Assembly (NCBI RefSeq): GCF_000224145.3
Contig: NC_020176.2
Coordinates: forward strand, 3,055,592-3,119,591
Reading direction: 5' to 3'
Source: Ciona intestinalis
Taxonomy: Eukaryota > Chordata > Ascidiacea > Phlebobranchia > Cionidae
Length of the DNA: 64,000 nucleotides
The stretch's first letter is position 1. Each line of letters starts with the position of its first letter. Positions 34,860 through 46,322 of this stretch are shown here, piece by piece. The notes below the pieces were generated by a model. That model worked only from the letters and a program-made list of their open reading frames with translations. It made no database searches and was not told the origin of the DNA. The position numbers and the translations under genes are program-made.

Positions 34860-37800
34860 TTAGATGACTTTAGAATTGTTATTATTGTTACTCCTATCTT
34901 CGTTTATGCGTTCGACAATCATAGTATAAGGATTCGGGGAAAATATAACACCGTTGGATGCATCATCTAAGCTGGGAACTTGAGCGTTCGGATCAAATTT
35001 GAGCTCAAACTGTTGTAAAGTGGCGACAAAGAAAAAAAAGATTTCTGCTCGGGCAAGTTGTTCACCGAGACATGAACGAGCCCCAACACTAAACGGCAAA
35101 ACCTTTTTCGAATTGATAAAATTATCTTTGTCCAAGTGTCGCTCTGGGATGAATTTCTGAGGATTCTCCCAATTTCTTTCATCATTATGAATTGCCCAAG
35201 TGTTTAAAATAACCTGCAAAGTACGAGGTTTCTATATAAATTTTACACTGTTGTATAAAGTCGACGTTTTCATTCTCTTTTATCGTTCGATTCGTAGTAA
35301 ACAAAAAAACTCACAAAATTATATCAACGCATCCTGACTACTCTAAAAAAGCACAGTTACGAAATATGGGATATTATGTGCTAAAAGTATCCATCCTACC
35401 CCACAGTACTACAGCTATATAGTAGGGTGGGGGAAGACAGGACACCTTTAGCACATAATATCCAAATATCCTGATCTTTTCTTTAAACAAAAAAGCAACG
35501 TTCTATGGGAGCCGTGAGAATACTGTTTTATAACTCTTTGAATGTTCCTTGTTTACTACCAAATGGGACGAGAAAATAAACTGAAAAGGTGTCCCATTTT
35601 CCCCCACCCTACTGCATACACTTAATAAAACAACCATTACCTTCGAGCCTTTCGGAATCTTACATCCTTCAATCTCGACGTCAACAACATTCGTTCGTGG
35701 AAGACTCAAAGCTCCCAACGTTCGAAAACGAAATATTTCTTGAATCACCGCGCATGTGTAAGGCATACGGTAGCGATCTGAAAGCCGCGCTCTTCCATTT
35801 CCTCCTGTGTATAGAATCGGGTATCGAATCAATAGAACTTATTTAACCTCGCGTGGCGGCAATTAACCACCATTATAACACAAGTTGTGTATAAAATAGG
35901 TTTTTCATTAATTTAATGTTACTTCTTTATCCTTGCATGGCGGGCCAAATAACAGCATAACTTATATAACAAGAGTGTCCTGTTTCACGTCCGATTACGG
36001 GTTATCACTTATATGTAAGAAAAAACGATATAATTACCTATGACAGCGTGTATTTCATTCCTAACATTTTCTTGGCATTCCGGGTTAAGCATCATGATAA
36101 GGAAACCCCATCGTAGTTGGGAAGAAAGGGTTTCTGTACCAGCGATGAACAAATCGGAGAAGAATCCGACAATATCCTGAACAGAAACTTATAAATGAAG
36201 GAATATAACTTGCTTTCTCCTTGATTAGCGGGAAAACGACAGTATAACACGGTGGTCTGTTTCAAACACCTAGTGTTCGCTTATGAATTACCACAAAAGT
36301 GAGTTGGAACAACTGCCGTTAATCGTCTTGCTCAAGGGAGTCTCGAACCTGTGTCCTATGGGCTAGAGTTGGGCGCGCTGGCCAGATCACCAGATAAGTC
36401 AGTATTAAGTATATTTAAAAATCCAAAAAAATGCGGGAAACTATTTTAAATTTGCATTGTGTTTTTATCTCTTTGACCACGCCAAAGTTAGAAGTAGGTT
36501 CCTCACCTCAACCGTGTACTTCTCATTACAAGACACAAAGCTTTGCGACTTTAATAGATAAGCATCGATCATGTTTCGAACTTCGATTCCGTTAAATGAA
36601 GATTGTTGTTCTTCAACCATTATACGAATTTGGTCTGAAAATATCAACACGAATTATTGTATTGTATGTATACATATAACGTTAGCAAACATTGTTCCAT
36701 ATTTCCTAAACGTGTTTTCTTACAATTAACAACGCGGTTTAGGAGTCGTGGAAAACAGTTATTTAATTCTGTAAACATTCTTTGTTTACTACCAAAAATA
36801 TATGTTTCACAAACCGTTAAAAGTTTTCATGGCATTTTTAAACTCGTTCACATGTCGAGTAAATGGCCAAATATGGGCTAGCGGAGAAAGCAGAGTGAGA
36901 AACATTGTTTTCCAGTCTTTAGTTACTTTTCCTCTGTAAAACAACCAATCAGAAGAAGCCTATGAATATGCAAAGATTTCAAACGCTTGTTACGTCAGTG
37001 TCGATTAAAAAATACGAGTATTTATAAATACTTACACGTGTATAATACACCCAACCAGTTTCTTAAATCTTACATCTTTATAATCGAATCTTTCTCCGAG
37101 AGTAAATCTACACATTACGTTGGCAATCGAGTGTGTCAGAGTGTCCTTATAAAAAATACTTTCATTTATTGCTTTGAGTATAGTAGCGAAGATCTGATTT
37201 TATAGCAACGAAAAATTCAAAACTGCAATAGTTAAAAACACTAGGTGTATACAAACTAGTTGGGTAAAAGTTCCAAATAAAAGCGTGGCTGCTTAAAAAA
37301 CACATTGCAGTATTTTATTTAAATAAATTAAGGTATAGAAGGAAAAATGTTTCATAAAGAGACAGTTTCAAGTAAACGTAAGGTTGAATTAACTAATAGT
37401 TTATTTTGATAATTCATATCCTTATTGATGCCATTTTTATAGTTTAACAATTGCGCTTCGCTGTAGCAATCGGACTTTGACAGAAAAGATGATGTTCATG
37501 TTAAATAGCATATACGCCGATGGCTGTAATTAACCTGACCCGTGCATAAAGTAAAATAACGCGGTATAAATAAATGGTGTGCGAATTTATGGCTTGATAT
37601 AACGACACGTCGAATAGTAACGAGTAATAAAAACGTTGAAAAAGAAACAGCTGGCTAATGTCTTACTTGAATGTCAAAACTTTTCTTGTTGTGTTTTTCC
37701 AATTCAGCGATAAAATAATCAATTTCTGTCATTATTAGTTTTTCCATTCTCTCCTGGCCGATGCTGTGGAAAAGTAAGATATAAAAATCTAGCAATCTCA

Positions 37801-38868
37801 TATATAGTGGGGTAAGATGGAATATATACCGTTACCACCTGAATCCTATATTTTCTCATCGTGGTTTGAACTATTAAAACGCCTTATCAAGAGTCGCGGG
37901 CCACAGTTGTTTAATTGTGTGAATATTATTTGTTTACCGCCAAATGGGACGAGAACACAAAATAAAAAATGTCCTATCTTACCCCACTCTACAATACTTA
38001 CGCTCTTATAGCTCGTGTACCAAAGGTTCTATGTGCTTTCCAAATTGCACCACCAGGAGAAAACACAATGCCCAACGGATCTAAAGCTTCTTGATAGAAT
38101 CTAATAGCAGGTCGCATGTTGAAAATCATACGATTTTTCACAAGTACCTAAATAATAAAGAGACTGTTGTTTATATGCTGCTAATTCTCTTCGCTTTGTT
38201 GATTCAATTCCTTTGGTCTGCATCGTGTCCAAAGGGATACGTAAAATGTGTCCAAATAAATGTGCATGTTATACTTTTATATTAATGTGGGAGCTCCGTA
38301 CACAAATCTTAATTGGTTCAAAACAGAAGAAATTAAAGTCGAAATTCAATCGGGGCATAATTAGCAAATAACATAGCCTAATACTGTGGGGTAAGATGGG
38401 ATGATACCGTTAGCACTTAAGTCCCCCATTTCCTCCTTCAAGAGTCATGCATATACAGTTATATATAATTTTTTAAGTATTTTTTCTGACCCATGGGACG
38501 ATTATTAAGGGGAATAAAAAATTGAACCATTTTACCCCAATCTTACATATATGTTTTAGTATAAGTAAGCAAAAAGTTTTAAATCTTACCTCCATAGTGA
38601 TGTCATAGTCATTCAGAACAATCCACCTTTGCCAAGCAATGGAGACAGAAAGCAGCGAACCGTAACGCTTGCTCCAAACCAGAAACTCACGTTCTGGATA
38701 TTTGCTCAGAAAAGGAAGCACCCCTAAAATAGGGACCCCTCTGGGCCCAGGTGGGTACCTCGTAGGCCGTCGTATGCAACTCCATACCAGAATAAAAGTA
38801 ATTATTCCAACTAGAACCTCATGAAATTCGAAGGGACAAAACATACAAAACGTCTCCACCAAATTCAT
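34860..38868 (-). CDS. Cytochrome P450, CYP2-clan
   Basis: Nine exons: 38868-38590, 38147-38002, 37763-37667, 37145-37036, 36933-36815, 36634-36507, 36176-36038, 35804-35641 and 35213-34860. All phases agree and give 511 residues, normal for a microsomal P450. The start was placed at the ATG before the N-terminal membrane anchor (EVLVGIITFILVWSCI). The Pro-rich hinge YPPGPRGVPILG follows. The I-helix oxygen-activation motif is AGTETLS, the K-helix ExxR is EIFR, the PERF-type motif is FIPERHL, and the heme loop is FSVGARSCLG with Cys442 as thiolate ligand. All catalytic landmarks are intact. It should be an ER heme monooxygenase using NADPH-P450 reductase; the substrate is unknown. The gene lies between the two membrane-protein paralogs on the same strand, and its introns hold several MITEs. 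Confidence 0.94.
35250..35412. mobile_element. MITE copy, reverse orientation, in P450 intron 8
   Basis: Keeps TTCGTAGTAAACAAAAAAACT, ACTCTAAAAAAGCACAGTTACG, GATATTATGTGCTAAAAGT and an ending CCATCCTACCCCACAGTACTA. The left terminus has decayed. It lies next to the copy at 35416. Confidence 0.6.
35416..35617. mobile_element. MITE copy, well preserved, in P450 intron 8
   Basis: The terminal inverted repeat of about 30 bp reads TATATAGTAGGGTGGGGGAA on the left and its complement (TTTTCCCCCACCCTACTGCATA) on the right. The inner parts also pair (GACACCTTT with AAAGGTGTC-like). The total length of about 200 bp, the absence of coding capacity and the TA-rich ends fit a Tc/mariner-type MITE. Confidence 0.85.
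36225..36420 (-). repeat. tRNA-derived SINE in P450 intron 6
   Basis: Read on the - strand it has an A-box-like TGGTGATCTGGCCAGCGCGC and a B box GGTTCGAGACTCC, followed by the shared tail with AACTCACT and the complement of ATAACACGGTGGTCTG. The best tRNA-like head in the window; no full cloverleaf, so it is not a tRNA gene. Confidence 0.65.
36700..36808. mobile_element. MITE fragment next to P450 exon 5
   Basis: ACAATTAACAACGCGG, AGGAGTCGTGGAAAACAG and ATTCTTTGTTTACTACCAAA match the family interior. The fragment ends about 7 bp from the exon 5 donor. Confidence 0.5.
37801..37995. mobile_element. MITE copy in P450 intron 2
   Basis: Left end TATATAGTGGGGTAAGATGG, right end TCTTACCCCACTCTACAATA, with the family interior (AAGAGTCGCGGGCCACAGTTG, TTTACCGCCAAATGGGACGAG). 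Confidence 0.75.
38379..38553. mobile_element. MITE copy in P450 intron 1
   Basis: Left end ATACTGTGGGGTAAGATGGGA and right end CATTTTACCCCAATCTTACAT. The interior is diverged but keeps CCCATGGGACGA. Confidence 0.65.
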
Positions 38869-39173
38869 TGCTACAACTGACCAGACTGAGAGGTGTTTAA
38901 ACACACAGAATACTGCAACAACACTTTCCGATGCCTTTCTTTACTGGTTTGAACTCGTTTCAACCTGAATAGTGCGACCTTTAGACTAGATTTACCAACT
39001 AAGTAGCGTTTGCACGGTTGACTTGCAAAACTAAATTTTAAAAAAAACTATTAACCGTTTAAAATTGTTGTAGTATGCGATAGCTTGAAAAAGTGCCATA
39101 TTTCAATTATTGACGACTGGCGGTCCATAAAAACGGGTTTTGTTTTATAACATTTAAAGTTTTTCTTAAAACA

Positions 39174-39374
39174 TATAGTGGGGTGGGGGGAGATGGGACA
39201 ACTTTTCATTCTATTTTATCCTTTTATTTGGTAGTAAACGAAGAAATTAAAGGAATTATAAATCCGTATCATCACGACTCCCACTATATGCCGTTGGTAA
39301 TTGTTTAAAACACGATCAGGATATTTAAATATTATGTGCTACAGGTGTCCCATCTTTCCCCAACCTACTATACC
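39174..39374. mobile_element. MITE copy, well preserved
   Basis: Left end ATATAGTGGGGTGGGGGGAG and right end TCTTTCCCCAACCTACTATA. The interior has TTTGGTAGTAAACGAAGAAA, ATGCCGTTGGTAATTG and ACGATCAGGATATT. It is reversed relative to the copy at 35416. Confidence 0.85.
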
Positions 39375-39447
39375 CAAAAATTTCTTAAATTTTGTACAGT
39401 CGAAAACCAAAAAGGGAAAACAATTCGGGTCTGAAATGTAGAATACA

Positions 39448-39598
39448 TGTGTTAGCAGTGGCGCAGCCAGTAAAAAGGGGGGTTTTAATCAAAAAAATGT
39501 TTTTGTTTTTTTTTAAATATTTTTTATTTATTTTTTTGGTTTAAAATAAGGGTGTCGCGACCCCTTACCCCCCTCCTAGCTGCGCCACTGTGTGTCGG
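39448..39598. mobile_element. hAT-like MITE with target-site duplication
   Basis: Terminal inverted repeats CAGTGGCGCAGC (39456) and GCTGCGCCACTG (ending 39590) bound a 135-bp element with no coding capacity. The flanking octamers TGTGTTAG and TGTGTCGG match at six of eight bases. An 8-bp target duplication and CAGTGGC termini are typical of hAT elements. Confidence 0.75.
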
Positions 39599-39824
39599 TC
39601 TCAAGGTTGAGATGTATAACAAACCACAAAGGCGCCTTCCAAAATATAAGAACACACACCTGGCACGAAACATTCAAATAAAGCCGAATACATTTTTCAT
39701 GTTATATTTAGAGTATATTTGGTTTAGTTAGAAAAACAGTATAAACTATATAGGGTACTTTGGGGTAATAAAACCGTACTACACACTATTTATACACTTT
39801 TATCTATTAATGTTGGTATTGGTA

Positions 39825-40015
39825 CAGTATAGGTCGAGGTATAAGATGGTTAATCTTTTCTTTTTGTCCTATCGAGCCATTTAGTAGAAAACAAAGAATA
39901 TTTACAGAACCATGTTTTGGTAATGATTGAAACCGAGATTAGAAAATCTGGAATATTATAATAATATAAGTGGAATATTATAAGCTTTCATTTTACCCCA
40001 CAGTACTATACACAT
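39825..40015. mobile_element. Decayed MITE copy
   Basis: Keeps CATTTAGTAGAAAACAAAGAA, GAACCATGTTTTGGTAATGATTG and the terminus CATTTTACCCCACAGTACTATA. The left end is poorly preserved. Confidence 0.45.
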
Positions 40016-40075
40016 ATGCAACATTGCTACCATACTTATTAGTGTTAGTGTGCTACATGTAAACTCTATATTAAT

Positions 40076-41478
40076 TTATATACGACTGTCATCTACGTTT
40101 CTACCCTGACGTCGTTGACCACTCCTTGTTGGTTGGTCTTCGTCTGATGGCTTGTCATTGAAGAAACTTATAAATAAAGTAAAAACCGTCATGCCTGATG
40201 AAACAGCCATGAGAATAAAACCTGATCCGAAAGTGCCCTTAACCAGATCATCAGTGGTGTAGGCAAACATTGCATCCGCTACGCCAGCACTAACGCCTGT
40301 AAATACCGGATAAAGAAATAAAACTTTATTTGGGTAAAATGAAACAATCTTAGCATATAATATTCCAAACTTTTTGATCGTGTTCGAATAAAACAAAATT
40401 ACAAAATAAGTTAAATGGGCCAAAAGCTGTTTTTTGGAACATGTCTTAAATTTAACGAAGATTATCAACAGCAGTACTTAAACGATCTTTTCATTATTTA
40501 GTTTGAGTACTACATACTTCTTTAACCAAACCTGCTGAATAGTTGCCTTTCGAGATGCTATTTAGTTTTTCAATAATCTTTTCCATACAGCTACGACATT
40601 TTTTCCTATTCATTTGACAGCATTTCGAACATTTCGGGCAATATTCTTCCATCAATATACTTATGCTGTGTGCCAGGGAAAATAGGGACGCCAATAAAGA
40701 CACCATGATAAATCCTACCACACCCTTTAAACCTGAAAAGATTTTTTGTAACCAAAACGATAGATAATAACACAATACTTTCACGTAAATACGCCGAATA
40801 GGAAAGTATAGTTATATTTAGTATAAACATATACCTTCTCTGTTTTCAAAAATCTCATCTCCATTTATGACCGTTTCTAATAACCCGATTGCTGCTCGTA
40901 GATATATCACATTTACTGGTTCAACGGCCAAATTCGTGGGCAAAGCTGTCGGTACAACCTGTATAGCAGAATCGTTTCCTGAGAGAGCATCTCTGATTTG
41001 ACCTTTGTCAGGGTTAACTGGATTTTGAAACCTTTCCACAAAAGCCCTGTTAGAAATTTGCATGTTTAGTTTACCTGTTATTTTTGACTGGTCGTTATAG
41101 TCAGTCGTTATAATACATTTCATACACTTCATCATGCCTTTTTACGAGTTACAACATATATATTATAGGGTGGGGGGAAATGGGACACCTTTTTGTTCTA
41201 TTTTGTCGTCCAATTTGGTAGTAAACAAAGAACATTAATTATGAGTTATAAAACTGTACCCTCACGACGCGCTAATCTACAGTGCATATTCAGCTGTAAC
41301 ACTTGCGATAACAACCTTTAAATTGCGGCTCAGTATATTACACAGGTACTTACAATGTGGTGTTTTGAAACACCAGCCATTCGGGGTCAAACAAAGCAAC
41401 GACTCCGAATATTATTTGCGACCCGCTCAAAATGGTGCAAATTACCGCAAGTAAACGGTATCTAGTTTTTTCATCCAT
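40076..41478 (-). CDS. Multi-pass membrane protein, copy B (intact)
   Basis: Four exons, 41478-41354, 41046-40835, 40732-40532 and 40296-40076, in phase, giving 252 residues. Order: short N-terminus MDEKTRYR, hydrophobic segment 1, FDPEWLVFQNTTL with an N-glycosylation site, FVERFQNPVNPD, AAIGLLETVING, hydrophobic segment 2 (VVGFIMVSLLASLF), a Cys-rich loop CPKCSKCCQMNRKKCRSC, a segment GVSAGVADAMFAYTTDDLV, hydrophobic segment GFILMAVSSGMTVFTLF, and a polar Arg-rich tail. The four-pass layout with a larger first loop recalls claudin/PMP22-type proteins, but the claudin W-C-C signature is absent and I cannot name a family. The exon 3 donor (CAG|GTTTGG) is weak. It is the intact paralog of 32323-33433. 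Confidence 0.75.
41159..41300. mobile_element. Truncated MITE in intron 1 of copy B
   Basis: The left end TATTATAGGGTGGGGGGAAATGGGACACC and the block TTTGGTAGTAAACAAAGAAC are intact. The right terminus is missing after about 41280. Confidence 0.65.
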
Positions 41479-42737
41479 TTTCTCTATTTTCTAATAAAGG
41501 GCCTATATAAAACAAGTCTGCTCAGATTAAATTTGTGACTTTTGACAATAGACAACCATCTTCAATGTAAAGTCTGAGACCAGACGCAACAGTAGTCTGT
41601 ATTTATCTACCGACAGTTATTGAAAAAAAAGAATTCTATTCATGTAGCTGTGTAAATTTGTGGGTAACTATTGTCGTCCTGTGTCCTTCTCGACAAGCCT
41701 TAACAAGTACAACACTAACAAACCATGTAGCCCACTGTTCCTATTGGAGTTGTTTATTGAGATAACGACTAAGTAAAATAGAAAGAAGACTGCACATAAA
41801 GCGACTTTGTTATTTTGATAATAGTTTTGATAGTAAGAAATTATACGCCTGCTGGGTCACCTACTGTATCTTATAGTATTGTCCTGTTAACTACCAAGCT
41901 GCTATCATTGTTCTTATCAAAAGACGTTTGAAATGTTTAAACTGCCTTTTATCCACACATTCACAAATTAGCATATAAGTCTATCGTGTTTTCACCCACT
42001 ATATTGTTAAAGGTTACACCAGCAATTCAAGCGTTAAGAAAGCAAGTACATTATTTTGACGTAATTCAGCCACGGAATTTGACGTTTTAAACAAAACATA
42101 AGAAGTGTTTAAGTAAACAATTTTGTTCTTTGTGTGTAATACAAAATATAGCCGTGTTATATTGACAGTCGTTGCCCCACAACGATAAATAAGTTGCGTT
42201 CATTCATTTAGCCATTTAGGTCCACTGAGCTGTAGCAATTGCGATTTCGTATCTTGCGCAAAACATTTGTTTAAAATGTTGGCAGCCTCGAGCCTGGACC
42301 CAATATCTTTATGAACGATTTTAGCAATGAATTTGCTAAGTAGCCTAACGCAATACGAAACAAGTAATTTACCATATTAACAGCATTGAAAGTACTGATC
42401 TGGATAAAAATAAAATAACATCATTTTTTAACGAAATGTGTGGTTATATCACGAACACAGAAGTACAGTTAAATAACAAAATCGTTTTAAGGCTATTTCG
42501 AACAAAGACCTGTGTTGTGTTCGATATGGCAACTTTGAACCAATTTAACGTAAACTTTCGGTTTCAAGCTCCTCGCTTGAATTGCTGGAGAAGCTTTAAC
42601 AATACACCGGCGTCGTGAAACGTTGGTTCCGACCGTTGAAATTGTACCGGCCGCTGTTGCGCATTCGACACAATGGATTAATATAGATTTTAGATGTCGC
42701 CTACTAACACACTTGTATGATATAGCAAAGTCTTATA

Positions 42738-42835
42738 TGTGTATAGTATTGTGGGATAAATATAGATACCTGTACCAAATGGTACGGGTAAAGAGAACAA
42801 ATACATGTTCCATCTTACCTCACCCTAATATATGT
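42738..42835. mobile_element. Short MITE derivative (about 100 bp)
   Basis: Ends GTATAGTATTGTGGGATAAA and TTCCATCTTACCTCACCCTAATATA are imperfect inverted repeats; most of the interior is deleted. Confidence 0.5.
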
Positions 42836-43239
42836 TCTCTTATATCACTTTACTAACGGGATCAGTCTTCATTTGTTGCATATACAGGGGTCAACGTTGG
42901 GGTAGCAGATGCAAGGTTTGCTTAGGCCACTGCTGACTTGACTGGCACTAAATTAGGAGAAGGACCGTTTCTCCTGACTGTTTCACCGGGGACCTCGCTC
43001 TTACCTCTGATTTTGAATTAATTTGGAGTTAATAATTAGCCCCCAAAAGGAAATAATAATGAGAATAATGAAAAAGTAGCAAAGTTGGGAAAATGCTTGT
43101 ACACTTTTCCTGTACAGAAAAAGTAGGCTTCGCATATATATGGTATTGTTGCAATATAGTAGAATTTAACATATAATTAAGCATGTGTTGTGTATATATC
43201 ACTAAACAAGCAAATTTCTTTATGTTTCATTCTTTTCAT

Positions 43240-43450
43240 CTTTATTTTGAATTGTGTGTAAGAAACCCGTTTCAATGCGTTGTGGTATATATGCCAATAT
43301 GTACGTTATACATAGGTGAATAAATGTATGTATCTGGTGATCCTCGCGGAACAGGACAATGGCAGCATCCTCGCGTGGCAGGCCAAAACTGATATCATGA
43401 GCGTTCTGTTTTATACACCCCATGCCCGCTTATGGTAGTCTATGTAACTT
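43240..43450 (-). repeat. SINE-like repeat
   Basis: Carries GAAACCCGTTTC and then TGGCAGCATCCTCGCGTGGCAGG, CGTTCTGTTTTATACACCCC and GCCCGCTTATGG, i.e. the reverse of the tail family at 11101-11300. Confidence 0.5.
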
Positions 43451-43818
43451 ATGGGTGATTATGTTTTAGATTTAGGAGATATGGTACACGTATTAGCATA
43501 ATATAATAATTTGGCGTATACTAACATCGTGCTAGCATTTCTATAAATAAACCTACACAGAAATCCTTTATGTGTTCTGCCATGAACGTTTCGCATGAAT
43601 GATATCATTCGTCACGTGCCTACAATTCGGGGAAACCCCTTGTTACACCTTCAACAAAAAGTTAGATCACAAGACGACAATTATAGTTTATGTGTTAGTA
43701 CGAATAAATTATATATATTATATGATTATAGATTATTAATCTTGTTTCTTTGTTCCCAAAGTGCAAAGCTGAGCGAAAATCGTATAAAAGTTTCACATTT
43801 AGACATCGTTGCTTCAAA

Positions 43819-46322
43819 ATGGATTTGTTTAGAAAGAAACCAACGCTTGATGGTGAGTAACTGAATGTGGTTTTATACGCATCGACTTTCATTACACTGA
43901 TAAAGCCAAAGGCGGCCTACACTTTACATAAAACGATGAAATTAAGGTTCCAATTATAATTAAAGAATTTGCTTGAAAGTACCAGTTAGTTTTCTTTCAC
44001 AGGACAGGAGTGACTGTTTAACTATCACTCCTCTGCATTTAAAAAAAAGTTTGACGTCTTTGGATTTTTCTAGTTTGGTGTAATTGTGTAACATTACATT
44101 TTACTGGTGTGTTATTTACAGAAACGATATTTCAACTTCGTTTTACTGGAAAACAAATTGACAAGATGGCAGCAAAGGCAGAGAAAGAACAGAAAAAGGA
44201 GCTTAACAAAGTCAAAAAGGTAAAGTTGTTACTTTTTAAGTTTAATATAATTAAGTTAATTCTATGCGAAAAAGGATTATACCCTTTTGGTTCAATAAAA
44301 TATTCAAGAATAAGCTATTTAAAGAAACCTTTTTCTTCCATATATAGTGGGGTGGGGGAAGATGGGGCACCTTTGGCACACAATATCAAAATATCCAGAT
44401 CATGTTTTAAACAGTTAACAACTGTCTATGGGAATTGTGAGGATATAGTTTTATAATTTCTTTAATTTTTTGTTTACCACTAAATGGGACGAGAAAATAG
44501 AATGAAAAGGTGTCCTATCTTCCCCCATCCTGCTATAAATATATGTCTTTAATATCTTATACAGTGGAGCACTTTCTTCTAGTATAATATATAGATTTGT
44601 GGCTTGTTGCTACTAACATTGTAGCTGTATCTGTCCCTGTACAAAACACTTATCAGTGATTACTCCAACCTAGTGGTTAAATAAGCCGTCAAAACTTTTT
44701 GCTAATAGACTATAAAGAAAAAAAATAACGCAAAAATTAACTCTCGGTCGAGGACCTAGGTGTTACATCATATTTGACCAATTCCCTCTAGTCCCAACAC
44801 CCTTATTTACTCTTTTTGTTTACAGGAATTAAGCTTGGGAAAGGAGAGATATGAGTTTGCACAACTTTATGCAGAGAATGCTATTAGGTGAATTAGAAAT
44901 CATATTCATATTTTCCCTGATTTTTTTTTTTTCTGTGGTGGCCTTTTGAAACAAAGTGTCCATTCCCCTAAAAGTAGAGGCACCTTATAACAGCTGGTCC
45001 AATAATAAATGGTGCAGTTTTTTATATCATACCCGGCAGCTATTACACTTTTCTATGTCTTAATTTCCTTCTGCCACTAATGCTGTTTGTTTTTGTAAAA
45101 AAGGAAAAAGAATGAATGTTTGAACTACATGAGATTGTCATCCAGATTAGATGGAGTGGCCTCAAGACTCAAAACAGCTCAATCCATGAAACAGGTTGTT
45201 TTTTTATTTTTATGCACTTTTTCTTTGGCATATTATTATGCTACAATTCTGTTACTTCTATCACCTAAATTACCCACTTTTGTTTTTTTTGCTGTATGCT
45301 TGTTGTTGCTGTTAAGTACTTTAGTTTTTTTTGTACCTTTTTAAAAGTACATGCTAATTGTACCTCTTCTAAAACAGCTAATCGTACCTCTTCCAAAGTT
45401 TTGCTGATTTTATATTTAATAGCATGTGCCTCATTTAGATTTGTTTCTATTATTAGCTGTTAACTTCACAAATTTACCCGCAGGTAACCAAAGATATGGG
45501 TGCAGTGACCAATGGTTTGGATCAAGCCATGAAATCAATGGATTTAGAAAAGGTGGCGAAAATTATGGACAAGTTTGAATCACAGTTTGAAAACTTGGAT
45601 GTCCATGCTTCTGTAAGTTACTTGGTTTTGAAATTATTGAACTTTATTGGAAAACTGATAAATAGTACTTAAGTTTTATCCAATACATATTTTATAGTGA
45701 CAGTCATTTTTTATAAATTTAATATTTTGAGCATGAAAATGTTTTTTATTACCCCAATCAAAATGATAAAACAAAGTTCATTTCTTTAAAAATATCTTCA
45801 ATTAACTTGAATTTAATAGTTCGTTTTTGCCAAATACAGGTAATGGAAAACTCCATGGGTTCTGCCATGGCTTCCACCACACCTCAGGACCAAGTACAGT
45901 CTCTCATACAGCAAGTTGCAGATGAGAATGGGTTAGAAATTTCCAACCAGCTCGATGCTACACCAGTTGGATCACATACTCTTGAAAGTGAGAGAGCAGC
46001 TCCATCAGAAGAAGAGGAATTGGAAAGAAGGTTTGGCGAAAATGTTTATTTAAACTATGGTTTTTAATCTATTTTTCCAGCTACCAGGGCAATATATATA
46101 ATAGCCTTTAAACACCTTGTTTAGTCAGTTTAAAAATAGAAGGTTCAAAATCAAATGCTTTGGCAGGCAGTTAGAAAAGCAGACAGAGCTATTAGTTCAG
46201 GTAATTTTTTAAAGACATAAAAATATTTTTTGTAAAATGCAATCGGCTTCTTTTTTACCAGTTTCACCTACAGAATATAACTTCTTTACAGGTTACGTGC
46301 CATGAGGGGAGCAGCACAGTAG
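43819..46322 (+). CDS. CHMP1: ESCRT-III subunit CHMP1
   Basis: Seven exons, 43819-43852, 44122-44219, 44826-44887, 45104-45194, 45484-45612, 45840-46030 and 46292-46322, in phase, giving 211 residues. It matches the Snf7-fold core of CHMP1 (yeast Did2) from ETIFQLRFTGKQIDKMAAKAEKE onward: basic helices with AENAIRKKNECLNYMRLSSRLD, then MDLEKVAKIMDKFESQFENLDV, then an acidic linker. It ends in the MIM1 helix ELERRLRAMRGAAQ, which binds MIT domains of VPS4 and spastin. Role: late ESCRT-III membrane scission in endosomal sorting, cytokinesis and envelope repair, with recruitment of VPS4. The N-terminus (MDLFRKKPTLD) is slightly longer than in vertebrate CHMP1A/B. One copy is seen, so assignment to A or B is not attempted. 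Intron 2 carries a MITE. Confidence 0.95.
44339..44545. mobile_element. MITE copy, well preserved, in CHMP1 intron 2
   Basis: Left end ATATATAGTGGGGTGGGGGAAG, right end CTTCCCCCATCCTGCTATAAATATA, with the complete family interior. Same orientation as 35416-35617. Confidence 0.85.

Larger units (their letters stand above)
38869..40075. other. Intergenic with three transposon relics
   Basis: Upstream of the P450 and downstream of membrane-protein copy B. No gene found. Contains MITEs at 39174-39374 and 39825-40015 and an hAT-like element at 39456-39590. Confidence 0.55.
41479..43818. other. Intergenic, 2.3 kb, no gene seen
   Basis: Between divergent membrane-protein copy B (-) and CHMP1 (+). 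Short frames at 42436-42618 and 43595-43864 lack splice, family or composition support. Contains SINE-like tails (42135-42220, 43240-43450) and a short MITE (42738-42835). Confidence 0.5.

Noticed and set aside
36340-36410. Possible tRNA gene on the - strand
   Set aside because: A and B boxes are present, but arms do not pair properly and a SINE tail is attached.
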